From contig BCKT01000001.1 of the NCBI GenBank assembly GCA_003116875.1, forward strand, positions 759,763 through 823,762: a stretch of DNA of 64,000 bases, written 5' to 3'. Positions within the stretch are counted from its first letter, which is position 1. The number at the start of each line of letters is the position of its first letter. Below the pieces are notes generated by a model. The model saw only the letters and a list, made by a program, of their open reading frames with translations. It had not been told where the DNA came from and searched no databases. Of this stretch, positions 36,332 through 49,100 are shown in pieces. The position numbers and the translations under genes were made by a program. The DNA comes from Takashimella koratensis. Lineage: Eukaryota > Basidiomycota > Tremellomycetes > Trichosporonales > Tetragoniomycetaceae.

Positions 36332-36907
36332 ATGTCCTCCTCTCAAACCGCGTTCTCAAGCGTACCAACTACATGGTCTTTACCGTCAACACTCTCCCCA
36401 ACGGCTGTCCTACCTGATCGTGAATATCGTGCCGTGCCCCCAAGTTGGGGGAAGGAGACAGTACGGACCAACAGCTGATCTCGTGCAGGCACTGAAGCAA
36501 CACGGAAAGCTGTACAGGCTACCGACGGGATGATTGGGCATGCATCAGATCCTTCTCGGTACGTAGAGGTAGACCGCATGCTCGACTTGGTTCCTATGGC
36601 TCTCACAGTCCCAAATGGGTTCAGATGGGTTCATATTATTGACTTTGAAGCAGGATCGGAGTGTTCGTCTGTCTCCTTGACGGTATGTGCGACCTCTTCA
36701 ACCGCTTCCACGCGGTTTTGAACGAGATAGACGAGATAAGACTCGCAGGGCTAACTTATCCACCAACTCACAGACCGACCCAACCTGCTCCCCTCTCTGG
36801 CGGCGCTACAGTCACACCGAGTCAAAGTTCACGGAATCGCTCCCGGTTCCCTCAAAGGTGATCAAGTGGAGTGGATTGGGTGGAAAGACGAGGGCGAAGG
36901 GAAATAG
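36332..36907 (+). CDS. Possible small spliced gene of unknown function
   Basis: A four-exon model (36332-36428, 36489-36558, 36654-36682, 36774-36907) joins in phase to 109 residues. It starts MSSSQTAFSSVPTTW and ends PGSLKGDQVEWIGWKDEGEG before a TAG. Support: introns 2 and 3 have strong donors (GTACGT, GTATGT), TTGAC or CTAAC branch sites and proper acceptors, and they rescue a frame that is otherwise closed. The last exon (LLPSLAALQSHRVKVHGIAP) has protein-like composition. Weak point: intron 1 uses a poor donor (GTGCCG), so the first exon may be wrong. I do not recognise the family. It sits between two convergent housekeeping genes, with LYS1 ending 255 bases downstream. Confidence 0.35.
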
Positions 36908-37161
36908 TGATTGAGTCAACGAAAACGTCTGAGACGAAGAGCTGCTCCTGTCACGTAATTGTAGACGCTGATTGAACGACTTAAACGACTGCATGATTAC
37001 GACGACGGCATGAGAGTAAGACCTGTTGTACTGAATGTATGGCTTTTGAATGTTGGACGCGTGATACCGATTCACTCTTTTCTATTATGCGCAATTCTGA
37101 AAACCCAGACCAAACCAGATCAGACCAGACACCTATGACTCCATCCGCTGAAGCTGTGTCT

Positions 37162-38637
<1,476 letters not shown>

Positions 38638-38933
38638 GTATGTGAGTGGGGTGGGGGTTCAGGGGTGAAGTAGGTGTGTGTGGAAGCGAGAGGTCGAGTT
38701 TTAAATCTTTGAACGGGTGCGCCCAAGTCCGAAGCGTCGAAATCCACCGATGGATCGACTCGGGAGTGAAGGCGGGATGATAAATCCACGTCATGGGCGT
38801 CTTTGATACGGGTCTCGACATGACACTCCTTTGCGAGTCAGATACCCGTCCACTTTGACTCGCTCTCAGACTTTTTCCCTCTCAACACCTCACACCCACC
38901 AACACTTCCCACTACCCGCCATACACCACCACC
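38638..38933. promoter_or_regulatory. Bidirectional promoter, LYS1 and DPS1
   Basis: The 296 bases between two diverging ATGs must contain both promoters. GTTTTAAATC at about 38698 is the only AT-rich element. No classical TATA box or clear TGACTC general-control site was found, although TTTGACTCGC and GAGTCAGA occur at about 38855 and 38834. Confidence 0.6.
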
Positions 38934-41093
38934 ATGTCCGAACCAGCAGAGAAAGTATCCGAGCAAGTATCCACCTCCGTTCCCGAGCCCGCTGCGGCTG
39001 TCGGCGAGGAAGGCGCTCCTGCCGGCCCTTCCAAGTCTGAGCTCAAGAAGCGGGCGAAAGAAGCTGAGAAAGCGGCAAAGCAAGCCGCTCGGTTGGCCAA
39101 GGAGGAAGAGGAGAAGAAGAAGCGAGAGGCAGCGGCGGCGGTCGACAATGCCGCTCAGAACTACGGAAAGCTCCCGCTCCACCAGTCGCAGGAGAGACTG
39201 GGTAAGTGAAGACTTCATCTGAACAAGGGTTGAAATCAGGTGGACAATGTTGAAACATGAAATGAGCTATAGCTGACGTCAAGTAGGCCGCGAGTGGCTC
39301 AAGCTCTCTGCTCTTTCCGCTGCCGATGTTGGCAAGCCAGTCGTCCTCCGGGCCAGGTTGCACAACATGCGTCCTCAGGGTCAGTCTTCTTCTCATACAT
39401 CAAGTTATGCTTCATGACATTGAGCGCTTGCTAACAGCAGGATCAAAACAGGCGCCAAGATCGTCTTCCTCCAGTTCCGCCAGCAGACCCACACGATCCA
39501 GGGTGTTCTCGTCGCTTCCGCTTCGGAGAACGATGAGCACCAGGTCTCCAAACAGATGCTCAAGTACGCCCAGGGAATCACTTCCGAGTCCATTGTCGTC
39601 GTCGAGGGTGTGATTAAAGAGGCCGAGGTCAAATCGTGCACTATCCAGAACTACGAGATTGCCGTGTACAAGGTGCGTCGTGTGATAGGCTAAAAGAAGG
39701 GTGTTCTCAATTACTGATGATTTGTATCTGCGCAGCTCTTCACCGCCGTTGAGGCTCAGTCCTTGCCGTTCTCCATCGAGGACGCTTCCCGTCCCGAGGC
39801 CGACTTTGAGCGAGTGAGTTACCTACTTCAGAGAGCATCACAAACTAACGTCTTAGGCAGAGAAAGAGGAGGGCCTTCAGTTCTCCCGTGTCTCGCTCCC
39901 TACCCGCCTCGACAACCGTGTCATGGACTTGAGGGTGAGTTTCAATCCGTTAGTCATCGCTGACGGTTAGACCCCCGCCAACCAGGCAATCTTCCGCCTT
40001 CAGTCCGCCGTGTGCCAGCTGTTCCGCGAGTACCTCAACTCGCAAGGGTTCATTGAGATCCACTCGCCCAAGCTCCAGGGAGCCGCCACTGAATCTGGCG
40101 CGAGCGTCTTCAAGGTTCAATACTTCAACAGTGAGTTGATTTCCACGGACATGTACCTGGGCTGTGGCTGACTCGGGCTACAGGCACCGCATTCCTCGCC
40201 CAAAGCCCGCAGCTCGCCAAGCAGATGTGTATCGCTGGTGACATGGAGAAGGTGTACGAGATTGCCCCGGGTAAGTCAAAGTCCCTACCCATCTTGACTA
40301 TGCCTCTGACCCCTCGCAGTCTTCCGTGCCGAGGACTCCAACACCCACCGACACATGACCGAGTTCGTTGGTCTCGACTTGGAAATGGCCATCACCGAGC
40401 ACTACCACGAAGTCGTTGACACTCTTGACGCCATGTTGCTCAACATCTTCCGTGGATTGAGGGACAACTTTTCCGAAGAGATCGCCGTGATCAACAAGCA
40501 GTTCCCGGCTTCCGAGTTCAAGTTCCTCGAGAAGACTTTGCGCCTCACCTTCAAGGAGGGTATGCAGCTCCTCTTGGCTGCTGGTGCCAAGGACTCTGAG
40601 GGCAACCCGATCGGCGAGCTCGACGACATGAGGTGAGTCATAGCTAATTTTCTCACCTTTTGCTGCTACTCTAGCTAACACGACTTGCTTCAGCACGGAG
40701 AACGAGAAGCTTCTCGGCTCGATTGTTTTGGAAAAATACGGTACCGACTATTTCATCCTTGACAAATTCCCTACTGCCATTCGACCATTCTACACAATGC
40801 CTGACCCAGTCAACCCCGAGTTCTCCAACTCTTACGACTTCTTCATGCGTGGTGAGGAGATCCTCTCTGGTGCTCAGCGTGTCCATGACCCTGCCTACCT
40901 CGTTGAGCGAATTCAGTCATTGGGTATGGACCCTGCAAGCTTGGCAGGTTACATCGACGCTTTCAAGCTGGGCGCTCCCCCACATGCAGGTGGTGGGATC
41001 GGCCTCGAACGTGTTGTCATGCTTTACCTCAAGTTGGGCAACATTCGTCGAGCCTCGCTCTTCCCCCGTGACCCCAAGCGTCTCATGCCGTAG
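38934..41093 (+). CDS. DPS1: DPS1, cytosolic aspartyl-tRNA synthetase
   Basis: About nine exons starting at ATG 38934 ([11 protein letters not shown]) and ending at TAG 41091. The N-terminal extension is Ala/Glu/Lys-rich ([20 protein letters not shown]), as in eukaryotic cytosolic AspRS. It is followed by an OB-fold anticodon-binding domain ([54 protein letters not shown]). The class II catalytic core has motif 1 ([20 protein letters not shown]), then [20 protein letters not shown] sequence. Motif 2 spans [20 protein letters not shown] and motif 3 is [14 protein letters not shown]. The C-terminus [15 protein letters not shown] is the standard AspRS ending. It charges tRNA-Asp with aspartate in the cytosol. 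All motifs are present, and introns are short with CTGAC/CTAAC branch points. It shares a divergent promoter with LYS1. Confidence 0.95.
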
Positions 41094-41803
41094 ATTGAGA
41101 GGCTGTCAGAGTCAGATGTGAAAGGAGGCTACGGCGTAGCACCGAGAGCATTATCATATGCACGTATGCACATTTCTTTCATGACTATTGCTATCGACGG
41201 ATATTGCCAAATCTCGAAAGGAGAAGAAAATTGCATGGGGAAACCCCCAGTTTGCGCGGCGACTCTTCCGCCCGCGACTTCGGTCATTTCCCACATTTCC
41301 CATGTTGAACAGATGGATCATCTTCGTCTTAAGCGATAAGCACCTCAATGACCACACGCTCAGCTCCTGGTTCGCCCAAAATCGAACATCTATTGAAACC
41401 TTTCATCGTCCCAATATCTCTCCTTTCAAGTCTTTCATCGCCTATCACGGATGATTGTCGGCTTACGCTGATCGTCGCGTTTGCCCCAAATTTTCTCACA
41501 CCCAGCGCTTCGTTCAGCAAACCACAAAAGGAAGTCACAGATGAATGCCGCAGACGACGGAGCGGAATGCGAATCTTTCATCGATTTACTCTGGCGCCTA
41601 GTAGAACAGCTTACTTACTGGGTGAGAAATCAAGACTCGTGAGAAATCAAGATTCGCACCGCTTTGCCCAACACATATAAATGCATCCCTCTTTCCACTC
41701 TCCCTCTTCTTTATTCACAAACCACCACTTCGATCCACCCCAAAGCACTTCTGGGAAACACACACACACACACGCAACATTCAACTGTTAAAAGGTCAAT
41801 CCC
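41094..41803. promoter_or_regulatory. Intergenic region upstream of array member A, with TATA box
   Basis: From here the sequence becomes visibly more AT-rich than the housekeeping region. A TATAAATGC box lies at about 41675, roughly 130 bases before the ATG of member A. It is followed by a pyrimidine-rich start region and a (CA)n run near 41759-41772. I see no gene in the gap. Confidence 0.5.
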
Positions 41804-42499
41804 ATGCAGTCACTGGCAGAAGAATTTCAAACTCGGCTAAGTATAGATCAACCATCGTCTGTTGGCGGTACCGCCGAACCTCACTTCTCGGAGAGGCTGA
41901 GGACCTCTGTTAGCTGGGAAGACCAGATGGAGCTCAGTCTTCTCAAGCAGGAGACCATACATTTGGCCCGCAGGCTCTTATATGCGCTCATGAGCGGATC
42001 AGGTGATCCAATACTCGCTGACAGATATGATCGAGACGATCCGTGGAAGAGACTCGAGTGGTCTCAGGCGGGCGATGACGGTTCAACTGTCGGCGACGAT
42101 GTGACCGCGTTTCTTCAAGAGACTGCAGATTGCAACATCCCGGATAACTTTCCGTCTCCCACGCAGCAGTTAGAACAGAACTTTGTTCTTCTCAATGTAG
42201 GAGATGTTTCATCTTCACGACAATTCCCATGTCTCCAAATCGACCTGGCATTATGGAAACCATTCACAGCACAGCTTGGCCGGCCAAAATTCAGCCCTTT
42301 GCAGTCGTTTCTGTATCCTCTGTCTACAAACGCCAATAAAGTGTTTGGGAAGGATGGAAATGTGGACGAACTTACTTGCGATGATGTCTTGAGCTACGTG
42401 CTCAATCGGATCAGTCTCTCTGATGGGGAATTCATCGATACCGAGCTTGCTCCTGTCAACGCGACGTACTTCATTCCGGATTGCATCCTTCATCCCTGA
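41804..42499 (+). CDS. Array member A: intact single-exon protein of an unrecognised family
   Basis: An uninterrupted frame of 231 codons. I do not recognise a known domain. It shares its C-terminal half with five other frames in this window. Shared landmarks: FVLLNVGD (127-134), a Trp-centred segment ALWKPF (149-154), QSFLYPLS (167-174), VFGKDGN (180-186), SYVLNRIS (197-204), SDGEF (206-210) and the ending YFIPDCIL (222-229). The N-terminal half is acidic and predicted helical (MELSLLKQETIHLARRLLYAL at 42-62). There is no signal peptide or membrane segment, so the protein is probably intracellular. Unlike neighbouring genes it needs no introns. A TATA box lies about 130 bases upstream. It is most similar to B, C and E by eye. 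Function unknown; expression should be checked. Confidence 0.65.
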   Translation: MQSLAEEFQTRLSIDQPSSVGGTAEPHFSERLRTSVSWEDQMELSLLKQETIHLARRLLYALMSGSGDPILADRYDRDDPWKRLEWSQAGDDGSTVGDDVTAFLQETADCNIPDNFPSPTQQLEQNFVLLNVGDVSSSRQFPCLQIDLALWKPFTAQLGRPKFSPLQSFLYPLSTNANKVFGKDGNVDELTCDDVLSYVLNRISLSDGEFIDTELAPVNATYFIPDCILHP

Positions 42500-42993
42500 A
42501 TAGGTGGTCAACTTACCCTAACTGGGAGATACACTGCTTTGGATGAAGCCGGAGGCCGGGACGGTGAGATGAAAGGCAGTTTGCTCTTGGATGAGGCAAG
42601 TGATAGGCGTGGAGATTAATTATACCAGCCTTTCGGTATGAGCATTTCATTGCAGTCTCTCTCCCGTACCCAAGATGCAACGGTGTAGGCTGGCAGCGGT
42701 GACCAACTATGTACAAGAGTTAGGTCACCCCGCTGTCGCTTGCACATGACACTCAAAGGCCTCGGCATCTCTCCTTTCAGCACGGTCCATTGACGTTTGA
42801 CAGTCATGCGCCAACGTTGCTTACTCTCTGGGATTTCCCCTGGTGAGGCTTGATTGAGTGAGTTTGAACAAAGGTTGACCATCATGAAACCCCAATGGAA
42901 ACAATGGGATGGACGAACCTTTCATCACGTATTTGTTTCAAGCTAGCTTAACGTCCATTGATCGCTGATATAGGGTATTGCGAGGTGATAGAT

Positions 42994-43015
42994 GGGGGGG
43001 GGGGGGGGGGGGGGG
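42994..43015. repeat. Poly-G tract (22 nt) next to the TATA box of member B
   Basis: Twenty-two consecutive G on the plus strand end six bases before a TATATAA element. Long dG tracts exclude nucleosomes and can form quadruplexes, so a promoter role is possible. The length may also be affected by assembly error. Confidence 0.9.
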
Positions 43016-43020
43016 CCTCA

Positions 43021-43027
43021 TATATAA
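43021..43027 (+). promoter_or_regulatory. TATA box of array member B
   Basis: TATATAA lies just downstream of the poly-G tract and about 140 bases before the ATG at 43168. Confidence 0.6.
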
Positions 43028-43167
43028 TACCCCGTTTCTGCGAGCCCCTCCTGGATTTTCCTCCGCTCGCCTTATCGTACTTACTCGCTTTTCCGCTCCA
43101 CTTCATTACGATCAACCCCTACAAACAACAATCTTAGACAGACGGAGCGATTGGGCCATACAATACT

Positions 43168-43917
43168 ATGTCTCTATCATCAGCTCCACAATATCAAGCG
43201 CCGAAGCGGATGAACGAGGACGCGCCTGCTATTGAGAGCCGAAGCTATTTTGAAGAATGGTTGTCCCATAAGATTGCCAAGGAGGCCGAACAAGATGATG
43301 AGGATCCCGCAGCCAGCGACACCCTCAAGACCGGAGGAGAAAGGCACCTCGAGATACTCTCGCCTCGCCAGTTCACCGACTACCTTGGTTTGGCCAAGCG
43401 TGTCAGCGTGGAGATCGCGACGGATATCTCTCAGGTCATAACCACCGGGAGGTGTTCATACCAGCAGAGTACGAAAGACAGGGAAGATGACGAAGACATG
43501 GAAACCCACTGGTCTCAAGTATCCAAAAGAGCCTTATCCGCTCTTGCTAGCTTCGGGTGCACAGTACCGGCCGATCATATAAACTGGACTAAAGAAACAG
43601 GCCCAACTTTTATTGCCCTCAACATTGACGACCATACAGACTCAAGCAATAATCGATGGCTCCAAGTGAGCTTGTCAGAATGGGCACCGTTTGAAGACAC
43701 AGTCGAAGGACGTTTTGAAACCATGCACACCTTTCTCTACCCCTTGTCTGCAAAGAAAGGCAAAGTGTACGGGGAAGAGGGACTACTAGTAGACTTCTCG
43801 CGAGAAGCGGCCCTTAGTTATGCCCTCAATCGTTTTTCTGATGGGATTTTCACAGACGCCAAGGAAGCTCCGATCCGAACCAAGTATGTCATACCGGAGT
43901 ACACACTGTTTGAGTGA
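43168..43917 (+). CDS. Array member B: intact single-exon paralogue
   Basis: An open frame of 249 codons with no introns. The conserved landmarks of the array follow in the expected order: SYFEEWLSHKIAKEA near the N-terminus (matching HIEKWLEER in C and HFGTWLDNN in E), TFIALNIDDH (151-160), SEWAPFEDTV, HTFLYPLSAKKGKVYGEEG, LSYALNRFSDGIFTDAKEAP and the ending YVIPEYTLFE. The protein is acidic, with no signal peptide or transmembrane helix. It looks like an intact coding copy: the frame is complete from start to the conserved C-terminal IPE motif. A poly-G tract and TATA box lie 140-175 bases upstream. No known domain is recognised and its function is unknown. Confidence 0.65.
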   Translation: MSLSSAPQYQAPKRMNEDAPAIESRSYFEEWLSHKIAKEAEQDDEDPAASDTLKTGGERHLEILSPRQFTDYLGLAKRVSVEIATDISQVITTGRCSYQQSTKDREDDEDMETHWSQVSKRALSALASFGCTVPADHINWTKETGPTFIALNIDDHTDSSNNRWLQVSLSEWAPFEDTVEGRFETMHTFLYPLSAKKGKVYGEEGLLVDFSREAALSYALNRFSDGIFTDAKEAPIRTKYVIPEYTLFE

Positions 43918-45263
43918 ACCTAAATCAGGGAAGTGTCCTATCTGCGCACAGAAAGCGATCTGAATACAGCGAGTGAGGATGTTATTTTTGATGTATGCTG
44001 CCAAAGCTTTGATACTGGATGATACTTTCGAAGACACTCAATGGGTATTTGTAGGAGCTTGATCACGTATGCTGAGGAAGACGATTCGTCTCTGACCTGA
44101 CCACCCAAGAAACCCATCCTGTTGGTGATAGCGGCTTATCCCGTCTTTTCATGCAGTTTCGACCTCTACAGCTGCTACCTGGCAGGAGTAAATTAAAACG
44201 CCTTACTCTCAATTGACGCGTCCTGCTGATTGACCTATTCAGTAGAAGCCAACAGCAGCCTGTCACCATGTACCCAGAGCCGGTGAGTATTGCACTGAGA
44301 GGTGTGGGTGAGTGGCAAACATGCAGTAACGCCCTCCGCCGGTTCAGAGTTAGCCCTCACTCGAGGACGTCGTTCGAGCCGCGGCCGGCGGAGTCTCGCC
44401 GATCGTCGAACAACATCAAAGGGGTAGATGATGAAGGAATGGCCAGGCCGAGAACGAGTTGTACAATCGCAGAGAGCAAGGGATGGGAGTCCACCCATGT
44501 AGTCTTGCAAGACATTTTCTAGCCTGACAACTCTTGGCATTGACGCCGGTTAGAGCCTTCGTTGGCTGTGCACAGTTTTGACCGAGCTTTCACGATCAGC
44601 ATTTCGAGTCAACTCCCTCGGCCTCTGTTCTGTCGACAGCAACACATTGGCGTCAGCGAGGTATCGGTGACCTTTGCTGTGCTGCTCCAGAGGCCTTCGA
44701 TACTTCGGACACTATTTAGCCAGCTCTTTCTCTTGCTGCTCTGCATTTTACCGGACTTATGCTGGTTCGACATCTCTCCTTTGACACAAAAGCGGATGCA
44801 CTCCTTCGACTGTCCAAGACTGATACAATCCCGAGTATCTACAAGGGAGCGCTGCAAAGGGATGTCAAACTCGGAAGCAAACAACCCTTTGACCGAGACG
44901 AATGGCGCCGAGTTTCAATATTTGAAGCCGAAGAGAGTGTTGGCGGTCAATTTTTTGGCTTAGCCCCCAAATCCGTGATTGCTGCGGTGCACATACATAA
45001 CAGCGCTTCAAATAACTGCCCACCCCCCTCTTCCCCCTTCGCCATTCACTTTTCACCCCTCTCATTGCAACCCATTCCCATTACAGGCGCAATCACTTTC
45101 TCTTGAACGAAACATAGTTAAACTTCTCACTCGATTTCAAGCTCCCTCAATTGCCGCAACTGATCCAAACCGGTTTAACCAGGGGTGAGTCCGCATCGAA
45201 TCGTGACGCTGATGTGCTGCTCAGGTGCGAGATCAGTCCCTCAAGGCTTTGCAGCTCGACAAG
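43918..45263. other. Spacer between array members B and C
   Basis: 1.35 kb with several short frames (for example plus-strand 44268-44522, 84 codons, and 44759-45106). None shows the array motifs or a domain I recognise, and none has clear promoter or splice context. One may be a decayed remnant; I do not annotate it as a gene. Confidence 0.35.
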
Positions 45264-45783
45264 ATGAATGGCAGCCATCCTCACCAGCATATTGAAAAGT
45301 GGTTAGAGGAGCGTGTGTGCCCAGGAGTGGGGAATCATGAGCAACGAGTGAAGGATGTCAAGGAAGAGACCATGGATCTGGCCGCGGTCATCACTACTGT
45401 GCTACGAACCGGAAATACAGGAGGATACGCTGTTACCAACAGGAACACGGAAGATGATTGGCGATGAGACTTGAATGGTCAGAGTCAGGCCAGAGAGTAC
45501 GCTCTTCCCTTTTGACTGAGTTACTCTGCCTCTTCCCCGTTGACTCCGACTCGACATTCAAACAAACGGACTTCATCACGGTCTACGTTTCTGAACGGTC
45601 AGATGCACATAATCCTGCATGTCTCCATGTCGACATCTCTTCGTGGAAGCCCTTTGACCAGCAAAGCCAACAGCCAAGCTTTACGTCCTTGTACTCGTTC
45701 TTGTACCCACTGTCGGATCGGGGGACCCTCGTCTTTGGAGAGCATGGATTAGTCCAAGAGCTTTTCCACGAGGAAATCCTATG

Positions 45784-45788
45784 CTACG
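45784..45788. repeat. Target-site duplication, left copy (CTACG)
   Basis: CTACG directly before the TG of the 5' LTR. The same five bases follow the CA of the 3' LTR at 51034-51038. Five bases is the usual duplication size for Ty1/copia integrases. Confidence 0.9.
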
Positions 45789-46098
45789 TGTCAGGTATCA
45801 AACCCGAGAACTGCGGAGTGGATCTGAAGCGGTCCGAGCGCTCCCAAAGTACCTGGGATGCCGAGAGGGGACCGAGCAGGCGGTGGCGCAGGCGGTGGCG
45901 CAGGCCGAGACCATGGAGAACAATAAGGCCAATGGTAGGGGCGATGCAGCGCTGCGGCGCACGAGCCTACGAGCGGCTGCGGCCGCGGAGAAGGACGGGG
46001 ATGCATAACGACGCGCAAGCGGTCGAGGCCGATCTGGTAGAGTTAAATAGCGGCCGGTAGCGTCGAGAGATGAATCCCCAACCCGTAGAAATCTAACA
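45789..46098 (+). repeat. 5' LTR of the copia element (310 bp)
   Basis: Begins TGTCAGGTATC and ends GAAATCTAACA, with no difference seen from the copy at 50724-51033. A TTAAATAG element at about 46046 is a candidate TATA-like signal for element transcription. Confidence 0.95.
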
Positions 46099-46179
46099 GA
46101 TTCGCAGTCAGAGTTAGCCAGGACTCTAGACACACCCCCACCCACTGTTTGCCACCCATTTGCCACCCAGACACCCACC

Positions 46180-49100
46180 ATGTCTACCGACACCACCCGT
46201 CGTACCATCACCCTCTCGACCGACAACCAACTACGCTGGGAGCGCGAGATCCTAGCCAAGTTGCGAGCCAAGGGATGCGCCGGCTTCCTCAAGGGACGAG
46301 ACCCCGAGCCGATGTCGAGCAGCGACATCATCGACGGAAAGGTCAAGAGGAGCGAGAGGATCGACTCGGAGATGCCGTTATCAATTGAGGCCGGTACGGA
46401 CGCGAAGCAGAAAGAGTGGAAGGACTGGGTCATTTGACAGGACAAGGCCATGGGTATCCTATCTTCGTCGGTTGAGGCCGACGTTGCGCGCGCGCTGGTT
46501 AAGCTTGACACTCCACTCGAGATGTGGGATTTCCTGATGGTTATCGTCGAGCGTCAGTCCGCGTCCGAGGTGAACAGGGTACAAGAGCTACTCACGGTTA
46601 CCCAGCTCCACGACGACTCGCCCAAGGCCATGCAGAAACACCTGCAGGTCTACTCCGACCTGCTCGACCGCGCTGAGCACTGCAAGATCATCAACACCGA
46701 GGGTGCGAAGATCAAAAAGTTCGTCGCCAGCCTCTACGCACAGTTCCCCGTATTCACGACGCAGATTGTGGCGCGCAACGTTGACAATTGGTTCGAGCTA
46801 CGCGCGCTGTGGAACGACGAGGTCGAGCGACGAAAGGTGGCCAAGACATCGAGGTCAAACGCCGAGGCAACGGCCCTTGCTACCTTCCCGCAACAGGCGG
46901 GACGAGGCGGTTGAGGCGGAGGACGGGGCGGCGGCCGAGGCCGCGGGCCACAGCGAGGTGGCGGAAGGGGTGCAGCGGAGACCAGGGCCTGTTACAACTG
47001 CGGTAAGACAGGCCACCTCAAGGCAAACTGTCCTGCGGGACAGCGAGGGACCGCTCCAAGGGGCGGAGCGAAGGGCGGTGGCAACGGCGACAAAGAGGAC
47101 GATAGCAACGGCTTCGGACTAGCATCAGTCGGAGTTGCTGGGGTTGTCACGGGGGCCACCAACGGGTTCGAGGACATGTGGATTGTCGACTCTGGCGCAA
47201 CACACCACATGTCCGGGTTTCGAGAGTGCATGGGCGATGCTATTGCCCCCACCGCTCGATTCACCACCACCGGCGCTGGGGGACGAGTCCTTCAGGCGCT
47301 AGGCGTGGGCAAGGCGACGCTACTCGACGCGGACGGGCAATCGGTAGCGGTGAACGGGGTCAAGTACATCCCCGGCCTTGGATTCAACCTCCTCTCGTAC
47401 TCGGTAATGATCGACAAAGGTTGGGACGTCCAACTGCGAAGCGGCAACGGCTGGATCTCTCGCGGGGAGACCAGGATCAATCTCGAGCGTCAAGGGCGTC
47501 ATTGGGTAGTGAAAGACCATAGTACCCATGCGCTGGCGTTGCCGGTTGTCGAATGCAAGCGTTCCCTCTACAATGAGCATGTTCGTTTGGGACATGTAGG
47601 GCGAACGAGGTTGCTAGAGCTAGCCAGGAAGGGCATGCTCACAATGGGACATGATGAGGCGGTGGCGGATCGCTTCAAAGCGCTCGACTGCAAGACGTGT
47701 GCGAAAATGAAGTCGACACGATTGCCAATCGTGTCCGATGGTCCACGAGCAACTAGGGACGGCGAAATGATCCACGTCGACCTAGCGGGACCATTCTCCC
47801 CTTCGATAGGGGGAGAGGATCACCTAGTTATCATGCTCAATGACTACTCGAGGGCATGCTGGGTGGAGCCGACCAGGGGGAGATCGTCGGCTCCCAAGGT
47901 TGTGCAAAAATTTGTTGCCCTTGTGGAGAGGCAACTGGGAGGCGCAGTCCGGTTCATTCGATCGGATAACGCGCCAGAACTAGTCTCGAAGGACTTCGAA
48001 GACTGGCTGAGCGAGAGGGGTATCGTGCACCAACAAACGACCCCGCACACGCCGCAGTTAAACGGCGTAGCAGAACGCTTTGTCGGAACGATCAAAGCGA
48101 TGGTAAGATCAATGCTTGCGAGCTCGAGTCTGCCACACTCGTACTGGGGCTACGCAGCAAGGTACGCAGCGGTGGTCTGGATGCGCGTGCACGAGGGACG
48201 AGACGGACGCGAACCGTGGTCCAAGGTCACCGGGAGAAACAACGACCTCTTGAGCGTCTTACCCTTCGGCACGAGGGTAACGGTACACGTCCAAGATGCG
48301 CAGCGGCGCGGTAACCGGTTCGACATCCCGCGGGGACGAGCCGGTAGAGTCATAGGACAGCGCCTAGGTTCAAGTGGATGGATGATACTCCTTGACGAAG
48401 GAGGTATCATACACTCCAGGGATGCGCGCCCCTCAGCAGAGGAGCCGCTACCCGTCGCCCCAACCCCGGGAGACGGGGTTGACGGGGCGGCGAATACCGC
48501 CGGGAGATGGGGGGCAATGCTTCACGACGCCGAACCAGAGTTCGGCGCCGAAGAAAGCGAGGACGACGATCAGGGAAACATCGAAGCGCCACCCGAGGAA
48601 GAGAGGGAAATGACGCCTCGACAGACACGTCGACCCAGCAGCCCACTCTCCGAGCCACCGGCCGAGGCTGGGGCAGCCGAAGGAGATGAGATCGACCTCG
48701 AAGCGCCAACGACCCACGTAAAGGGATGGCGATACGTGCCCTCTGAGGAGGCACCACAGCCGAACGACCCGTCGGCCGGTGAGACAGGTGGATCGAGGAT
48801 TGATGACACCGGCGTACGACGATCGACACAACTCGACGAGATACGCGACCAAGGCCGAGCGCTGGCGGTATACGAGCATGACGACCCGAAGACCGTTGCT
48901 GAGGCAATGGGTAGTCCCTACGCTGCACAATGGACGTCAGCGATGAAGAAAGAACTAGACAAGCTCAGGGAGATGGGGACATGGGACGAGGTGGACTCGA
49001 TCCCAAACGGGCGACGCACGATTGGAGCCAAATGGGTCTTCAAGATCAAGCGTGATGCAGACGGACAAGCAACGAAGTTCAAGGCTCGACTGGTGGCGAA

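Larger units (their letters stand above)
42500..43167. other. Spacer between array members A and B
   Basis: A 668-base gap holding a 22-base G tract (42994-43015), immediately followed by a CATATATAATACC TATA element. Short unrelated frames only. No repeat flanking the array members was noticed. Confidence 0.5.

Noticed and set aside
36096..36533. 145-codon frame and a shorter overlapping one (36217-36417) near the small candidate gene
   Set aside because: Protein-like composition is poor and both conflict with the better spliced model at 36332-36907.
44268..45106. Short frames between array members B and C (84 and 115 codons)
   Set aside because: None of the array landmarks, no recognised domain, and no promoter context strong enough to call a gene.
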